Under the pieces are notes generated by a model that worked only from the letters and a program-made list of their open reading frames with translations, did no database searches and was not told the DNA's origin. From Chloroflexota bacterium (GTDB lineage: Bacteria > Chloroflexota > Anaerolineae > Aggregatilineales > Phototrophicaceae): DNA of 64,000 nt. The stretch covers positions 1 through 64,000 of the forward strand of contig WTGF01000128.1 in the NCBI GenBank assembly GCA_011525385.1, given 5' to 3'. The translations under genes and the position numbers were made by a program. Shown piece by piece: positions 36,508 through 46,353 of the stretch (within the stretch, counting starts at the first letter, position 1; each line of letters starts with the position of its first letter).

Positions 36508-37871
36508 AGTCCAACATTATCGTCTTCTTCAGCGACGACCATGCCGCTTGGGCGCTGCCATCCTACGGCAACAGCGAGATCAGCGCGCCCCATATCAGCG
36601 AGTTGGCCGAAACCGGCGCCCTGATGGATAAGGCCTTCACGCCCTGTCCGGTCTGCTCGCCGGCGCGCGCCTCATTTTGGACTGGCCTGTATCCCTCGCA
36701 ACACGGCGTCCACGACCATCTGGCCGAGGACGATCCGGAGGTGGGGGCGACACCCTGGCTACACGGCATTCCGACGCTGGCCGATTACCTGCGCGCTGCC
36801 GGATACACCAGCGCCATGTGCGGCAAATGGCACTGCGGCGCGGGCGAAACCCCGAAATCCGGCTTCGATTACTGGTATAGTTCCTGGCGCAAGACCCCCA
36901 AGTACAGCACGATGACCCACAAATACAGCGATCAAGGTCAGGTGGTGGAGCGAACCGGTTACGATACGCGGATCGTCACCGACGCCGCCATCGACTTCCT
37001 GCGACAACGCGATGGAGAGAAACCTTTCTTTCTCTTCATCGGATACGCGACCACGCACAATCCCTGGATCAATCGCGACGAAGGACTGGTTTCGGGCTAT
37101 CGCAATGCGACATTCGGCGATATTCCTGACGATATTCCCTATGCCTTTGGCGAACCGGGCAGGCATCCCGTCGCGCCGGATGATCCCGGGGAGGCGCTGG
37201 CGCAATACTACGCTTCGGTAACGATGATCGATGAAGGGGTAGGGCGGGTGCTGGACGAACTGGCGGACGAACGTGATGAAACGCTGATCGTCTACACTTC
37301 CGATCACGGGCTGAACATGGGGCATCACGGCATCTGGGGCAAGGGCAACGGCAGCGAACCGCTGAACATGCTCGAGGAGTCCATTCGCGTGCCGCTGATC
37401 CTCAATCATGCCGGGCAGATCACGGCAGGCCAGAGGCGCGCCGAGCTAGTCAATCACTGCGACTTGTTCATGAGCTTGCTGGACTTCGCTGGCGCGCGGC
37501 CACAAGCGGCCGATCGCTTTCCCGGCAAGAGCTTCCGCCACATGCTGGCAGGGGAGGACGCGCCAGCATGGGACGACAAGACTATCGTCGAATACGGTGT
37601 CGTTCGCGCCATCCGCGACGCGCGCTACAAGCTGGTTCAACGCCGCGATAGTTACCAGAACCTCTTGCACGACCTCGAGCGCGATCCGCGGGAGACTGTG
37701 AACCTTTATCGTGATCCACAGTGCCAAGACATTGTCAGGCGCTTGACCGCCGCGCTGGAGAGCTTCTTCGCGAGATACGAAGTGGCGGCGCGCAGCGGCC
37801 TGCGCGGGGACGATCTGCCAGTCCATAACCGGAATGAAGCGTGGCGAAGCAAAAATGTCTCTTATTCATAA
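36504..37871 (+). CDS. Sulfatase (formylglycine-dependent type)
   Basis: CSPARASFWTGLYPSQHG (C-x-P-x-R), SDDHAAW, YTSDHGLNMGHHG. Confidence 0.95.
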   Translation: MKSNIIVFFSDDHAAWALPSYGNSEISAPHISELAETGALMDKAFTPCPVCSPARASFWTGLYPSQHGVHDHLAEDDPEVGATPWLHGIPTLADYLRAAGYTSAMCGKWHCGAGETPKSGFDYWYSSWRKTPKYSTMTHKYSDQGQVVERTGYDTRIVTDAAIDFLRQRDGEKPFFLFIGYATTHNPWINRDEGLVSGYRNATFGDIPDDIPYAFGEPGRHPVAPDDPGEALAQYYASVTMIDEGVGRVLDELADERDETLIVYTSDHGLNMGHHGIWGKGNGSEPLNMLEESIRVPLILNHAGQITAGQRRAELVNHCDLFMSLLDFAGARPQAADRFPGKSFRHMLAGEDAPAWDDKTIVEYGVVRAIRDARYKLVQRRDSYQNLLHDLERDPRETVNLYRDPQCQDIVRRLTAALESFFARYEVAARSGLRGDDLPVHNRNEAWRSKNVSYS

Positions 37872-37959
37872 ACCGCGTCGCTCATGCGACGAGAAGGCAT
37901 ATTATTTTGAGTGGGAGCGGTAGACTTTCTCGCGGCCGCCGAGCGACTGAAAGGCTTTT

Positions 37960-39123
37960 ATGAAAATAACAGCGATTCGCGACCGCGTCGTGCCCATACG
38001 CTCGGATATCCGCAACGCCTTCATCGACTTTTCACAGATGACCGCTTCGATTGTCGGCATCCAGAGCGATGTCATCCGCGCCGGGGCGCCACTGATCGGC
38101 TATGGATTCAACTCCAACGGGCGCTACTCGCAGAGCGGCATCCTGCGCGATCGCATCATTCCCCGCCTGCTCGCGGCGCGGCCCGAGGCGCTGCTCAATG
38201 ATGACGGCAGCAACTTTGATCCCGCCCGGGCTTGGGACATCATGATGCGCAACGAAAAGCCGGGCGGCCATGGCGAGCGCTCGGTGGCGGTCGGCGTCAT
38301 CGATATGGCGCTCTGGGATCTGGTCGCCAAGATCGAAGGCGCCCCGCTTTATCGCTTGCTGGGCGAGCGCTATCGCGGCGGCGAGGTCGACGACGATGTC
38401 TTCGTCTATGCCGCCGGCGGCTACTATTATCCCGGCAAGGATCTGGGCGCGCTGCAAGACGAGATCAAGACTTATCTCGATTTGGGTTATAACACGGTCA
38501 AGATCAAGATCGGCGGCCTACCGCTGGCGGAGGACCTCAAACGCATCGAGGCGGTCATCGACATCGTCGGGGGCGGAAAGCGCCTGGCGGTCGATGTCAA
38601 CGGGCGCTTCAACCTGAAGGAGGCGCTGGCCTATGCCCAAGCCCTGGAACCATACAACCTGTTCTGGTACGAGGAGCCGGGCGATCCGCTCGACTACCTG
38701 CTCAATGCCGCGCTGGCGGGTTCGACCAGCTTGCCGCTGGCGACGGGCGAAAACCTTTTCTCGACCATCGACGCGGCCAACTTGATCCGCTACGGCGGCA
38801 TGAGGCCGGATAAGGATTTCCTGCAAATGGATCCCGCCCTCAGCTATGGCTTGGTGGAATACCTGCGCACACTGAACATGTTATCGGATTACGGCTGGTC
38901 CCCGCGGCGCTGCATCCCGCATGGCGGTCATCAATTCGCTTTGCATATCGCCGCCGGTCTGGGGCTTTTCGGCAACGAATCCTACCCCCATGTTTTTCAG
39001 CCTTTTGGCGGCTTCGGCGACGGTATCGCCGTGCGAAATGGGCGAATCCAGCCGCCCCAAGTACCCGGAATCGGCTTTGAACTTAAAGCCGATCTGATGA
39101 GAGAATTCGACGCGCTTTTCTAA
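37960..39123 (+). CDS. Enolase-superfamily sugar-acid dehydratase, D-tartrate-dehydratase-like
   Basis: TVKIKIGG, AVDVNGRFNLKEAL, YEEPGDPLDY, PHGGHQFALHIAAGLGLFGNESYPHVFQPFGGF. Confidence 0.88.
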   Translation: MKITAIRDRVVPIRSDIRNAFIDFSQMTASIVGIQSDVIRAGAPLIGYGFNSNGRYSQSGILRDRIIPRLLAARPEALLNDDGSNFDPARAWDIMMRNEKPGGHGERSVAVGVIDMALWDLVAKIEGAPLYRLLGERYRGGEVDDDVFVYAAGGYYYPGKDLGALQDEIKTYLDLGYNTVKIKIGGLPLAEDLKRIEAVIDIVGGGKRLAVDVNGRFNLKEALAYAQALEPYNLFWYEEPGDPLDYLLNAALAGSTSLPLATGENLFSTIDAANLIRYGGMRPDKDFLQMDPALSYGLVEYLRTLNMLSDYGWSPRRCIPHGGHQFALHIAAGLGLFGNESYPHVFQPFGGFGDGIAVRNGRIQPPQVPGIGFELKADLMREFDALF

Positions 39124-39154
39124 CGGCGCGGGACCATACAGCTAGGGCGGCCGC

Positions 39155-39919
39155 ATGATCAGCTTTGTCACCTTCTACATTGATGTCACGGCGCGGACGA
39201 TGGGCAACATTCATCGCAGGACCTCGACCATCACCGTGACCGAGCCGCATGAGTACATCCGGACCATGTTCGCTTCGGCCAGGCGATTCCACAGCCAATG
39301 CCGGCAAGTCATCCTCAGCGACCGGGGCACGATCTTCCCCCCGCATCCGGACACCGACATCATCCGCTACGATCTCGATTCCGAAAATCCGATGATGTCG
39401 CGCTCTATCGCCTGGCTTGACTACATCAAAGAGGCGGCGGGCCATATGATATTTCTGGATTCCGATATCCTGATCAATGGCGATCTGTCGCGGGTCTTCG
39501 ACTACGACTTCGATGTATCATTGACTTACCGAAATGAGGACAAATGGCCGATCAACGCCGGCATCAATTTCGCGCATGGACGACGCATCGACGGCGCCGC
39601 GCGCTTCCACAGGCGCTGGCTGCGGCGCTTCCGGGGGCAGCATCATGGCAGCAGCGTTTGGGGTGGCGATCAAGACGCCCTGCGCGAGATCTTCAGCGCG
39701 GTGGACTTCGCCCGCGACGATATCTTTTGCCATGATCTCGACGGCATCAAGGTCTTGTTTCTTCCTTGTTCGATTTACAACTTTTCGACATCAATGGAAT
39801 GCGAAATGGACGGGCATTACCCGGAAAAGAAGGTCTTGCATTTCAAAGGCAGGCGCAAACCGCATCTGTTTCCTTATTGGCGGACTTATATCAAGCCAGG
39901 AGCGACCGAAAAAGGATAG
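39155..39919 (+). CDS. Putative GT-A fold glycosyltransferase-like protein
   Basis: HMIFLDSDILINGDLSRVF (DxD context), WPINAGINFAHGRRID, HGSSVWGGDQDALREIF. Confidence 0.6.
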   Translation: MISFVTFYIDVTARTMGNIHRRTSTITVTEPHEYIRTMFASARRFHSQCRQVILSDRGTIFPPHPDTDIIRYDLDSENPMMSRSIAWLDYIKEAAGHMIFLDSDILINGDLSRVFDYDFDVSLTYRNEDKWPINAGINFAHGRRIDGAARFHRRWLRRFRGQHHGSSVWGGDQDALREIFSAVDFARDDIFCHDLDGIKVLFLPCSIYNFSTSMECEMDGHYPEKKVLHFKGRRKPHLFPYWRTYIKPGATEKG

Positions 39920-39922
39920 GCG

Positions 39923-42900
39923 ATGGAACTGATTCCTCATATTGACATCATCGAGCCGGAGCGCATTGAGGCGCTCTTCGCGGACCAAGCCAACTACTGC
40001 TGGCGCGCGGTGGATTGCGAAACGCTGGATACCTGGTCCCCCGATATCGGCCTGACCGCCTATCCCAAGCCCAGCATTTATCGCGCCAACGTCCTCGCCG
40101 AATCCGAGCGGTCGTCGACATTGCGCCATCGCTTCTGGCAAACCATCGAGGGCCAAGCCGATCACACCGGTCGGCGCTACATCGGCATCCTGATCTATTG
40201 CAAGGCGGGTGAAACCTGCCCGATGGAGCTGCGCCTGGCCAGTCAAGAGATCGGGCGCGTGGAGCCGAGCCGACACGACAACCGCCCCCACTTGATTGTG
40301 GTCGACAAACCAGTCCAATTCATGGGCGCGATGGAGGTTTTTCGTTTGACCGCGCCGGGGCCCGGCAGCTATCGCATTGAAGGATTTGTCCTATTGCGCG
40401 AGCGGCCGCAGCCGAGCCGCTTCGCGCCGGAGATCGCGAATTTGACCCTTCGCGCGAGCCGCGCCGAGAACGGGAACTGGACGGCGCGGCTGCAGTTCAC
40501 CACCTCTCGGCTCGCGCGCGTTGACGCGACCATCGTCGAACATGGCTCCGCGTTTCGCGCCCGGCAGACGGCCGAGCCGGCGCGCCTGCATCATCTCCTT
40601 TTTTCCGATTTGCCCGCCGAGCGCAGCTTCGAGGCCGAAGTCACAGCGACTGACCCCTCCGGTGAATCGGTTACGGAAGCGCTGAGGTTTCTCACCTCGC
40701 AGACTGAGGGACGGCCGACGGAGAGAGTCGTAGTTCCGCTGGAACTGATCAATCTTAATAATTCCGATCTCGCTGGTCTGCCTCTGTCATTTGGCCTTCC
40801 CTTTAGCAAAGGCGCGCTTCCTCGGATCGCGACTTGCCACCTGCAGGCGGGAGGACAAGTCCTGCCGGCGGGGGCGCAAGCGCAAAGTCACTGGGACGAT
40901 GGCACGGTACGTTGGGCGCTGGTGGAAAGCCGCATTCCCCAAGACTTGACAAGTGAACGGTCGCTGTCGGGGGAGTTCCATGTCAACGCGCCCGACCTGA
41001 ATGCCGTCCCATTCGGCGGAACTGTTTCCGACGGGAACGACGATGTGCTGCGTTCGCAATCCTGCGATGGCGACCTTGTGATCGAGAGACGTCTGAATGA
41101 CAACTGGGACAAAGCTTTCTCCTTGTCGGACCTGCGCTTCCGGACGAATCTGAGCAACGGCGCGACGCTTCAATCGAGCCCGGTCCGCTGGCTGAGCCGC
41201 GATTCTCGTACTTTCCAGTTCGAGGTCAAGCACGAAGACGAACGCGGCGTCGCCCATTTACGCAGCAATATGCGCCTTCAGTTTTATCCGGACCAGAGTT
41301 TCGTCAAGCTGCATCACCGCCTGGAAGTCATCAGCCCGGCGCTGGCGCCCGCAGCCGCTGGCGGACAATTGCCCGGGGACAGCGACGAAGCGATCACTTC
41401 CGCTATCGTGGGCGACAGCGGCGAAGAAAGCACCCTGCTCAAGCTGCATTCCTTTTCCATTGGCATCCCATTCCCTGGCGCAGCGGTCGTTCACCACGCC
41501 GAGCAAAGTTGGAGCGCTACCGATGGCGACTGGCAACTGCGCCATGATCACGACCTGGCGTACAGCGCCGGCGGCGAAACCCGAGAAGGGAGGGCGCCCG
41601 GTCATATTCGAGTCGACGGTGATTTGGGCGCGCTTGGCATCGGCCTGCGCCATTTTTGGCAGACCTATCCCAAGGCGATTACGGTGGCTGGCGACGGGGT
41701 CGATATTGAACTCTTCCCCGAACGGAGCGGCGTCGACTTGCCCGGGGACGAAGACGCTCCCCACCGACTCTACTTCTGGCTCGCTGATGACGGCTATATC
41801 CTGAAATCCGGCCTGGCGCTGAGCAATGAAATCCTGCTCGATTTTGGCGGCGATCAGCCGGCCGCATTTGACTGGCTGGAACAGGGCGTCGTGGCGCGGC
41901 CGGATATCGGTTATCTCAATAGCACGGGCGCGCTTTATCGGCTCGGCGCGCGGCGGGATTCGATCTTGCCCGACTACGAGAAACTCGCCGACAGCGCCCT
42001 GGAGTCTTTTCACGACGATCGCGAGCATTTCCGCGCTTATGGACAAGTCAACTTCGGTGACTGGTACGGCGAGAGCGGCTGGTCCTGGGGCAATAACGAA
42101 TACGACCCGGCCTACTGCGCCTATAGCGAATTCCTGCGCGGCGGCGATCCAGGCTGGGCAGCCTGGGCCGCCGAGTCGGCGCGGCACCTGGCTGATGTCG
42201 ATACGATCAACTTCTCGGGCGATCCCGCAGAAATCGGCGGACAATCCATGCACATGCCCGGGCACCTGGGCGGATACTTGCCGCCGCTTTTCCGCAGCAA
42301 GATGGCGGGTACCAAGACAATCCCCTCGCATACCTGGATCGAGGGAACGATGCTGCATTATTTGTTGACGGGCGATGACTTTGTTTATGAATCGCTGCAG
42401 AAGACCAGAAACTGGCTTTTGCAGAAACATTTCTTCGACCATTATGATTTCACAAATGCGCGCGAAGCCGGCTGGCATTTGATCCATCTTTGCATGTTGG
42501 CCGCGGCGCAGGACGATCCCGACTGCCTGAATGCCGCCTCAATCATCGTCGAGCGGGTTTTGGAGCGCGCGGAGCCCGAAGGCGGCTGGGTGCGCAACTT
42601 GACCGAGAGTCATTGCGGCTGTGGCTATCCGCGCTGCAGCGGCGAGGCCGGTTTCATGGTCGGCGTTTTGCTCTCTGGCTTGAAGCGCTATTACAATCTC
42701 ACACAGGACCCGCGGGTCGGCGAGGCGATCATTGGCGGGGCGCGCTGGCTGATCCGCGAGACCTTCGATCACGAGAGCGGGCACTTCCGATATACCTCTT
42801 GCCGGAAGCGCACGCTCGGCGGCAACTTTCGCTGTACGCAGTGGGTTCTGGAAGGCTTGGCGGCCGCCTGGGAACTTTCGGGCGATACCGATATCGCCCT

Positions 42901-43054
42901 TCACGTGAAAAAGGGCCTGCCCACCATCGGCATGTTTCCCGAATGGATTTCTCATTTGGGCATGGGCAAGGCCATGTCACAGCAAATGCGCTATGTGCCG
43001 ACAATTTTGGCGACGCTGGAATCACGACCTCTGGGAGGAGAAAATGATGACTGA
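39923..43054 (+). CDS. Large multidomain protein with PcRGLX/YetA-like (exo-rhamnogalacturonan lyase-like) RIFT barrel and alpha/alpha-toroid region
   Basis: LSFGLPFSKGALPRIATCHLQAGGQVLPAGAQAQSHWDDGTVRWALVESRIP; SHTWIEGTMLHYLLTGDD; WLIRETFDHESGHFRYTSC. Confidence 0.6.
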   Translation: MELIPHIDIIEPERIEALFADQANYCWRAVDCETLDTWSPDIGLTAYPKPSIYRANVLAESERSSTLRHRFWQTIEGQADHTGRRYIGILIYCKAGETCPMELRLASQEIGRVEPSRHDNRPHLIVVDKPVQFMGAMEVFRLTAPGPGSYRIEGFVLLRERPQPSRFAPEIANLTLRASRAENGNWTARLQFTTSRLARVDATIVEHGSAFRARQTAEPARLHHLLFSDLPAERSFEAEVTATDPSGESVTEALRFLTSQTEGRPTERVVVPLELINLNNSDLAGLPLSFGLPFSKGALPRIATCHLQAGGQVLPAGAQAQSHWDDGTVRWALVESRIPQDLTSERSLSGEFHVNAPDLNAVPFGGTVSDGNDDVLRSQSCDGDLVIERRLNDNWDKAFSLSDLRFRTNLSNGATLQSSPVRWLSRDSRTFQFEVKHEDERGVAHLRSNMRLQFYPDQSFVKLHHRLEVISPALAPAAAGGQLPGDSDEAITSAIVGDSGEESTLLKLHSFSIGIPFPGAAVVHHAEQSWSATDGDWQLRHDHDLAYSAGGETREGRAPGHIRVDGDLGALGIGLRHFWQTYPKAITVAGDGVDIELFPERSGVDLPGDEDAPHRLYFWLADDGYILKSGLALSNEILLDFGGDQPAAFDWLEQGVVARPDIGYLNSTGALYRLGARRDSILPDYEKLADSALESFHDDREHFRAYGQVNFGDWYGESGWSWGNNEYDPAYCAYSEFLRGGDPGWAAWAAESARHLADVDTINFSGDPAEIGGQSMHMPGHLGGYLPPLFRSKMAGTKTIPSHTWIEGTMLHYLLTGDDFVYESLQKTRNWLLQKHFFDHYDFTNAREAGWHLIHLCMLAAAQDDPDCLNAASIIVERVLERAEPEGGWVRNLTESHCGCGYPRCSGEAGFMVGVLLSGLKRYYNLTQDPRVGEAIIGGARWLIRETFDHESGHFRYTSCRKRTLGGNFRCTQWVLEGLAAAWELSGDTDIALHVKKGLPTIGMFPEWISHLGMGKAMSQQMRYVPTILATLESRPLGGENDD

Positions 43055-43841
43055 TTGGACGACGCGCCTGGCGATCATCAGCGACGAAGCCGATGATTCC
43101 TTCCGCGACGCTGTTGAATTCTGCCTGCCGCTGGGTATACGAAACTATGAGATCCGCAAGCTGGGCGGCGGTCGCTTTCCGGACGTCAGTGACGAAGCGA
43201 TTCAAGAAGTGATCGATACCGTCGCCGAATACGACCTGAACCTGATCGGCGTCAGCCCCGGTTTTTTCAAGCACGACCTGGCTGAGGCGACAACCGAGCA
43301 AACCTTTCATGACGGCTTGCCGCGCGCTATCACCTTGATGCACAAGCTGGGGGCGACGCGCATGACGCTCTTCACTTTCAAGCGTGGCAGCGACCCTAAC
43401 GCGCCGATTCCCGGGCGGATTTACGACTACCTGGGACGCGCAATCGAGATTTGCCGCGGCGAAGGCATCGAAGTTCTGCTGGAAAATGCCGCCAGCATCT
43501 GGAGCAATACCGGCGCGAATCTGGCGCAGATCGCTGGTACGCTTGGCGCGCGTGTGGTGTGGGATCCAGCCAATGCCGCCGCTTCCGGAGAGCTGGCCTA
43601 TCCCGATGGCTATGCCGAGGTCCGCGATCTGATCGCCCATGTCCACTTCAAGAATTGGACCAAGGCGGACGGGTTCGTGGCGATCATGGACGGTGTGGCT
43701 GACTTGACCGGACAGGTAGCGGCGCTTAAATCCGACGGCTACAGCGGGCACTATTGCCTGGAGCCGCATCAATGGGGGGATCGTCATAATGCCGTGCGAG
43801 CGAACAGCGCGCAACTATTGCAACTCTTGGAAGGGGAATGA
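43044..43841 (+). CDS. Sugar phosphate isomerase/epimerase (xylose isomerase-like TIM barrel)
   Basis: IISDEADDSFRDAVEFCLPLGIRNYEIRKLGG; LIAHVHFKNWTK. Confidence 0.9.
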   Translation: MMTDWTTRLAIISDEADDSFRDAVEFCLPLGIRNYEIRKLGGGRFPDVSDEAIQEVIDTVAEYDLNLIGVSPGFFKHDLAEATTEQTFHDGLPRAITLMHKLGATRMTLFTFKRGSDPNAPIPGRIYDYLGRAIEICRGEGIEVLLENAASIWSNTGANLAQIAGTLGARVVWDPANAAASGELAYPDGYAEVRDLIAHVHFKNWTKADGFVAIMDGVADLTGQVAALKSDGYSGHYCLEPHQWGDRHNAVRANSAQLLQLLEGE

Positions 43842-44902
43842 GACAGATCATGCATTTCGACAAGATTCGCACGATGATCCTTGGCATGGGCGGCATCAGC
43901 CGAACCATGCTCCGCGCGCTGGAAAGCAAAGAATGGCATGAGTTGGTCGCCGTCGTCGATGTCAATGAAGACGCGCTGCAAAGGGCGGCGACAGATTATT
44001 CACTGCCGGCAGCGGCGCTTTTCACCGATCTGGGTTCGGCCTGCCGGGACTCGTCGGCAAATGTCGTCTTGATCAACACGCCATCCGAACTGCACTATGC
44101 GCAGACCAAAACCGCGCTGGAAGCCGGCTTGACGCCGCTGGTCGCCAAGCCGCTCGCGAATCGCTATGCGCAGTCCAGGGACTTGGCGAATCTCGCTTTC
44201 GAGAAGCGTATCAAGCTCTGTGTGGGCCAGCAAATGCGCTATCGCCGCCATTATCTCAGCGTGGCCGAATTCGTGGCGAGCGGCGCTCTGGGCAAGGTCG
44301 AGCAGATCTATTTTCTCAGCGCCAAACCGCGACATCAGGCGCGCAACTTGAAAGGCTTCCTGCAACCGGTGCTCTACGAGATGACCTGCCATCACCTTGA
44401 CACGCTCTTCGCTATCTTGCCGGACCTGGCGCCGGAAGCCGTCATTTGCGATGGCTTTGTGCCGTCCTGGTCTCCCTATGGTAGCGACTGCATGATCAAC
44501 GGACTGCTTCGCTTTCGCGGCGGTGTACATATGCTCTATCACGCCGGTTATTCAACGCAATCGAGCTGCTACGAGCTCCGCTTGGAAGGCACAAGGGGCG
44601 CCCTGCGCTGCCGCGGCATCCATATGTCGAACGATACGATGGAATATGAATTCGCCGAGCGCGGCGCGGCCTTCCGCCCGATCGATCTCGACCGGGGCAG
44701 GTCATCGTCCGATCCTTGGAGCCATTTCTTTGACCTCTGGTACGACTATCTCAATGGCGGGGAAGAGCCGCCCTTCAGCGGGCACAATAACCTGAAGATC
44801 TTGTCCGTCATCGACGCCGCGATAGAGTCCCTTGAACGAAAGGCCTTTGTCGAGATCCCGAACAGCCCGACTTGCCAATCTCTAGCTGAGAGCCTGTCAT
44901 GA
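43838..44902 (+). CDS. Gfo/Idh/MocA family oxidoreductase
   Basis: TMILGMGGISRTMLRAL; GLTPLVAKPLANRYAQSRDL. Confidence 0.9.
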   Translation: MRQIMHFDKIRTMILGMGGISRTMLRALESKEWHELVAVVDVNEDALQRAATDYSLPAAALFTDLGSACRDSSANVVLINTPSELHYAQTKTALEAGLTPLVAKPLANRYAQSRDLANLAFEKRIKLCVGQQMRYRRHYLSVAEFVASGALGKVEQIYFLSAKPRHQARNLKGFLQPVLYEMTCHHLDTLFAILPDLAPEAVICDGFVPSWSPYGSDCMINGLLRFRGGVHMLYHAGYSTQSSCYELRLEGTRGALRCRGIHMSNDTMEYEFAERGAAFRPIDLDRGRSSSDPWSHFFDLWYDYLNGGEEPPFSGHNNLKILSVIDAAIESLERKAFVEIPNSPTCQSLAESLS

Positions 44903-45876
44903 TCATAGATTGCCAGAGCCACGTTTTCCCCCGTGCCTATGCTGAGTTGCTCACGCGCAATACCAATACCCTGCGCACAACCCGCGTCGACGATGGCGTC
45001 TACCTGATCAATTACGGCGATGTGCAGCGCTTCCGCCTCGACCTCGATAGCTACAGCGCCGAGCGCAAACTGCGCGACATGGATGCCTCCGGCGTTGATA
45101 TGAGCGTGATCAGCGTCAATATCCCTACCCCCGATATGCTGGACCCCGATCTGGCAAGTGAAGGCGCGCGCATCTGCAACGATGCCTTGGCCGAGCTTTG
45201 CGCGAGGCATCCCGACCGCTTTGTTGGCCTCGCCAGCCTGCCCCTCAATGATGTGCCGGCTGCGATTGCCGAACTGGACCGCGCCATCGACGAGCTTGAT
45301 CTGCGCGGCGTATTTTTACCCTCGCACGTCAAGGGCGCGCCGCTTGACGCGCCGCAATTCGAAGCCTTTTACGCGCATGTCGCCGGGCGGGGCGTTCCGC
45401 TGGTTTTGCACCCGGCCGTGCCGGTCTGGGGTGAAGCGGTCAACGAACACAGCATGATCCCGATGATGGGTTTTATGGTCGATACGTCTTTTGCCATGCT
45501 GCGGCTGATACTGGGCGGCGTCATGGAGAGACGTCCGACATTAAAAGTCCTGCATCCGCATGTCGGTGGGGTATTGCCCTATCTGATGGGACGTGTGGTC
45601 GAGCAGACCGAAGTCAAAGGGCGCGGAGGCGATCACATCTCGCAGTCGCCGCGCGAAACCTACAAGCGCGTCTACCTTGATCTCGTTTCGCCTGATCCGC
45701 TGGCGATCCGCTACGCTTACGACTTCGCCGGCGCTGATCGGCTGCTCTTCGGCAGCGATCATCCCTGGGTCAGCATCGACGCCATTCTTGATATCGTTCG
45801 GGGGCTGGATATTCCCGCAGGTGACAAAGACATGTTGCTCGAAAGCAATGCGCGGGAATTGTTTCGCATTGATTGA
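44899..45876 (+). CDS. Amidohydrolase family protein (ACMSD-like)
   Basis: MIIDCQSHVFP; PLVLHPAVPVWGE; LLFGSDHPW. Confidence 0.88.
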   Translation: MIIDCQSHVFPRAYAELLTRNTNTLRTTRVDDGVYLINYGDVQRFRLDLDSYSAERKLRDMDASGVDMSVISVNIPTPDMLDPDLASEGARICNDALAELCARHPDRFVGLASLPLNDVPAAIAELDRAIDELDLRGVFLPSHVKGAPLDAPQFEAFYAHVAGRGVPLVLHPAVPVWGEAVNEHSMIPMMGFMVDTSFAMLRLILGGVMERRPTLKVLHPHVGGVLPYLMGRVVEQTEVKGRGGDHISQSPRETYKRVYLDLVSPDPLAIRYAYDFAGADRLLFGSDHPWVSIDAILDIVRGLDIPAGDKDMLLESNARELFRID

Positions 45877-46007
45877 CCCTCGCCGGGAGTGGCAAGCAAC
45901 ACGTATATATGCTTTGTAGCGAACTATGCACAGGCTTTTCACGACCGAGGGCACAGAAGCAGGACAAACAAAGTCATGCTAATGCACTCCAAAATAATAG
46001 TCGGCGG

Positions 46008-46076
46008 TAGGGGCGACCCGGCGGGTCGCCCGCAAAACCTAGCCGGAACGTTGGGCGAGCCAAGGTTCGCCCCTAC
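46008..46076. repeat. BIME/REP-like double hairpin (GTAGGGGCGA...TCGCCCCTAC)
   Basis: GGGCGACCC-GGC-GGGTCGCCC plus GGGCGAGCC-AA-GGTTCGCCC within an outer inverted repeat. Confidence 0.8.
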
Positions 46077-46353
46077 AGTCACCTTGCATTTTGTTGCATT
46101 ATTTTCTCGGAATTACTGAGATTTTTGTTTGTTAGCGAAGTTATCATCATATCGGAATTTATCGCTCCTTTTGCGGGAAAACAGTGACTCGTCCCGCGAA
46201 AATGGTTACAATCGATTGGTGACTTGGGGAGACAAGGACGCGATTTCGCGCCGGTCCAGCCTCATACGAGATTGAGTTGAATTTAAGAACATCCGCTTAG
46301 AAGATGTCCGTATGTACGCCAGCTATTTGAATGAATTGACATAGGAGAGAGCT

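Noticed and set aside
41258-42487. 409-aa minus-strand ORF opposite the 1043-aa gene
   Set aside because: Shadow ORF inside a continuous plus-strand coding frame
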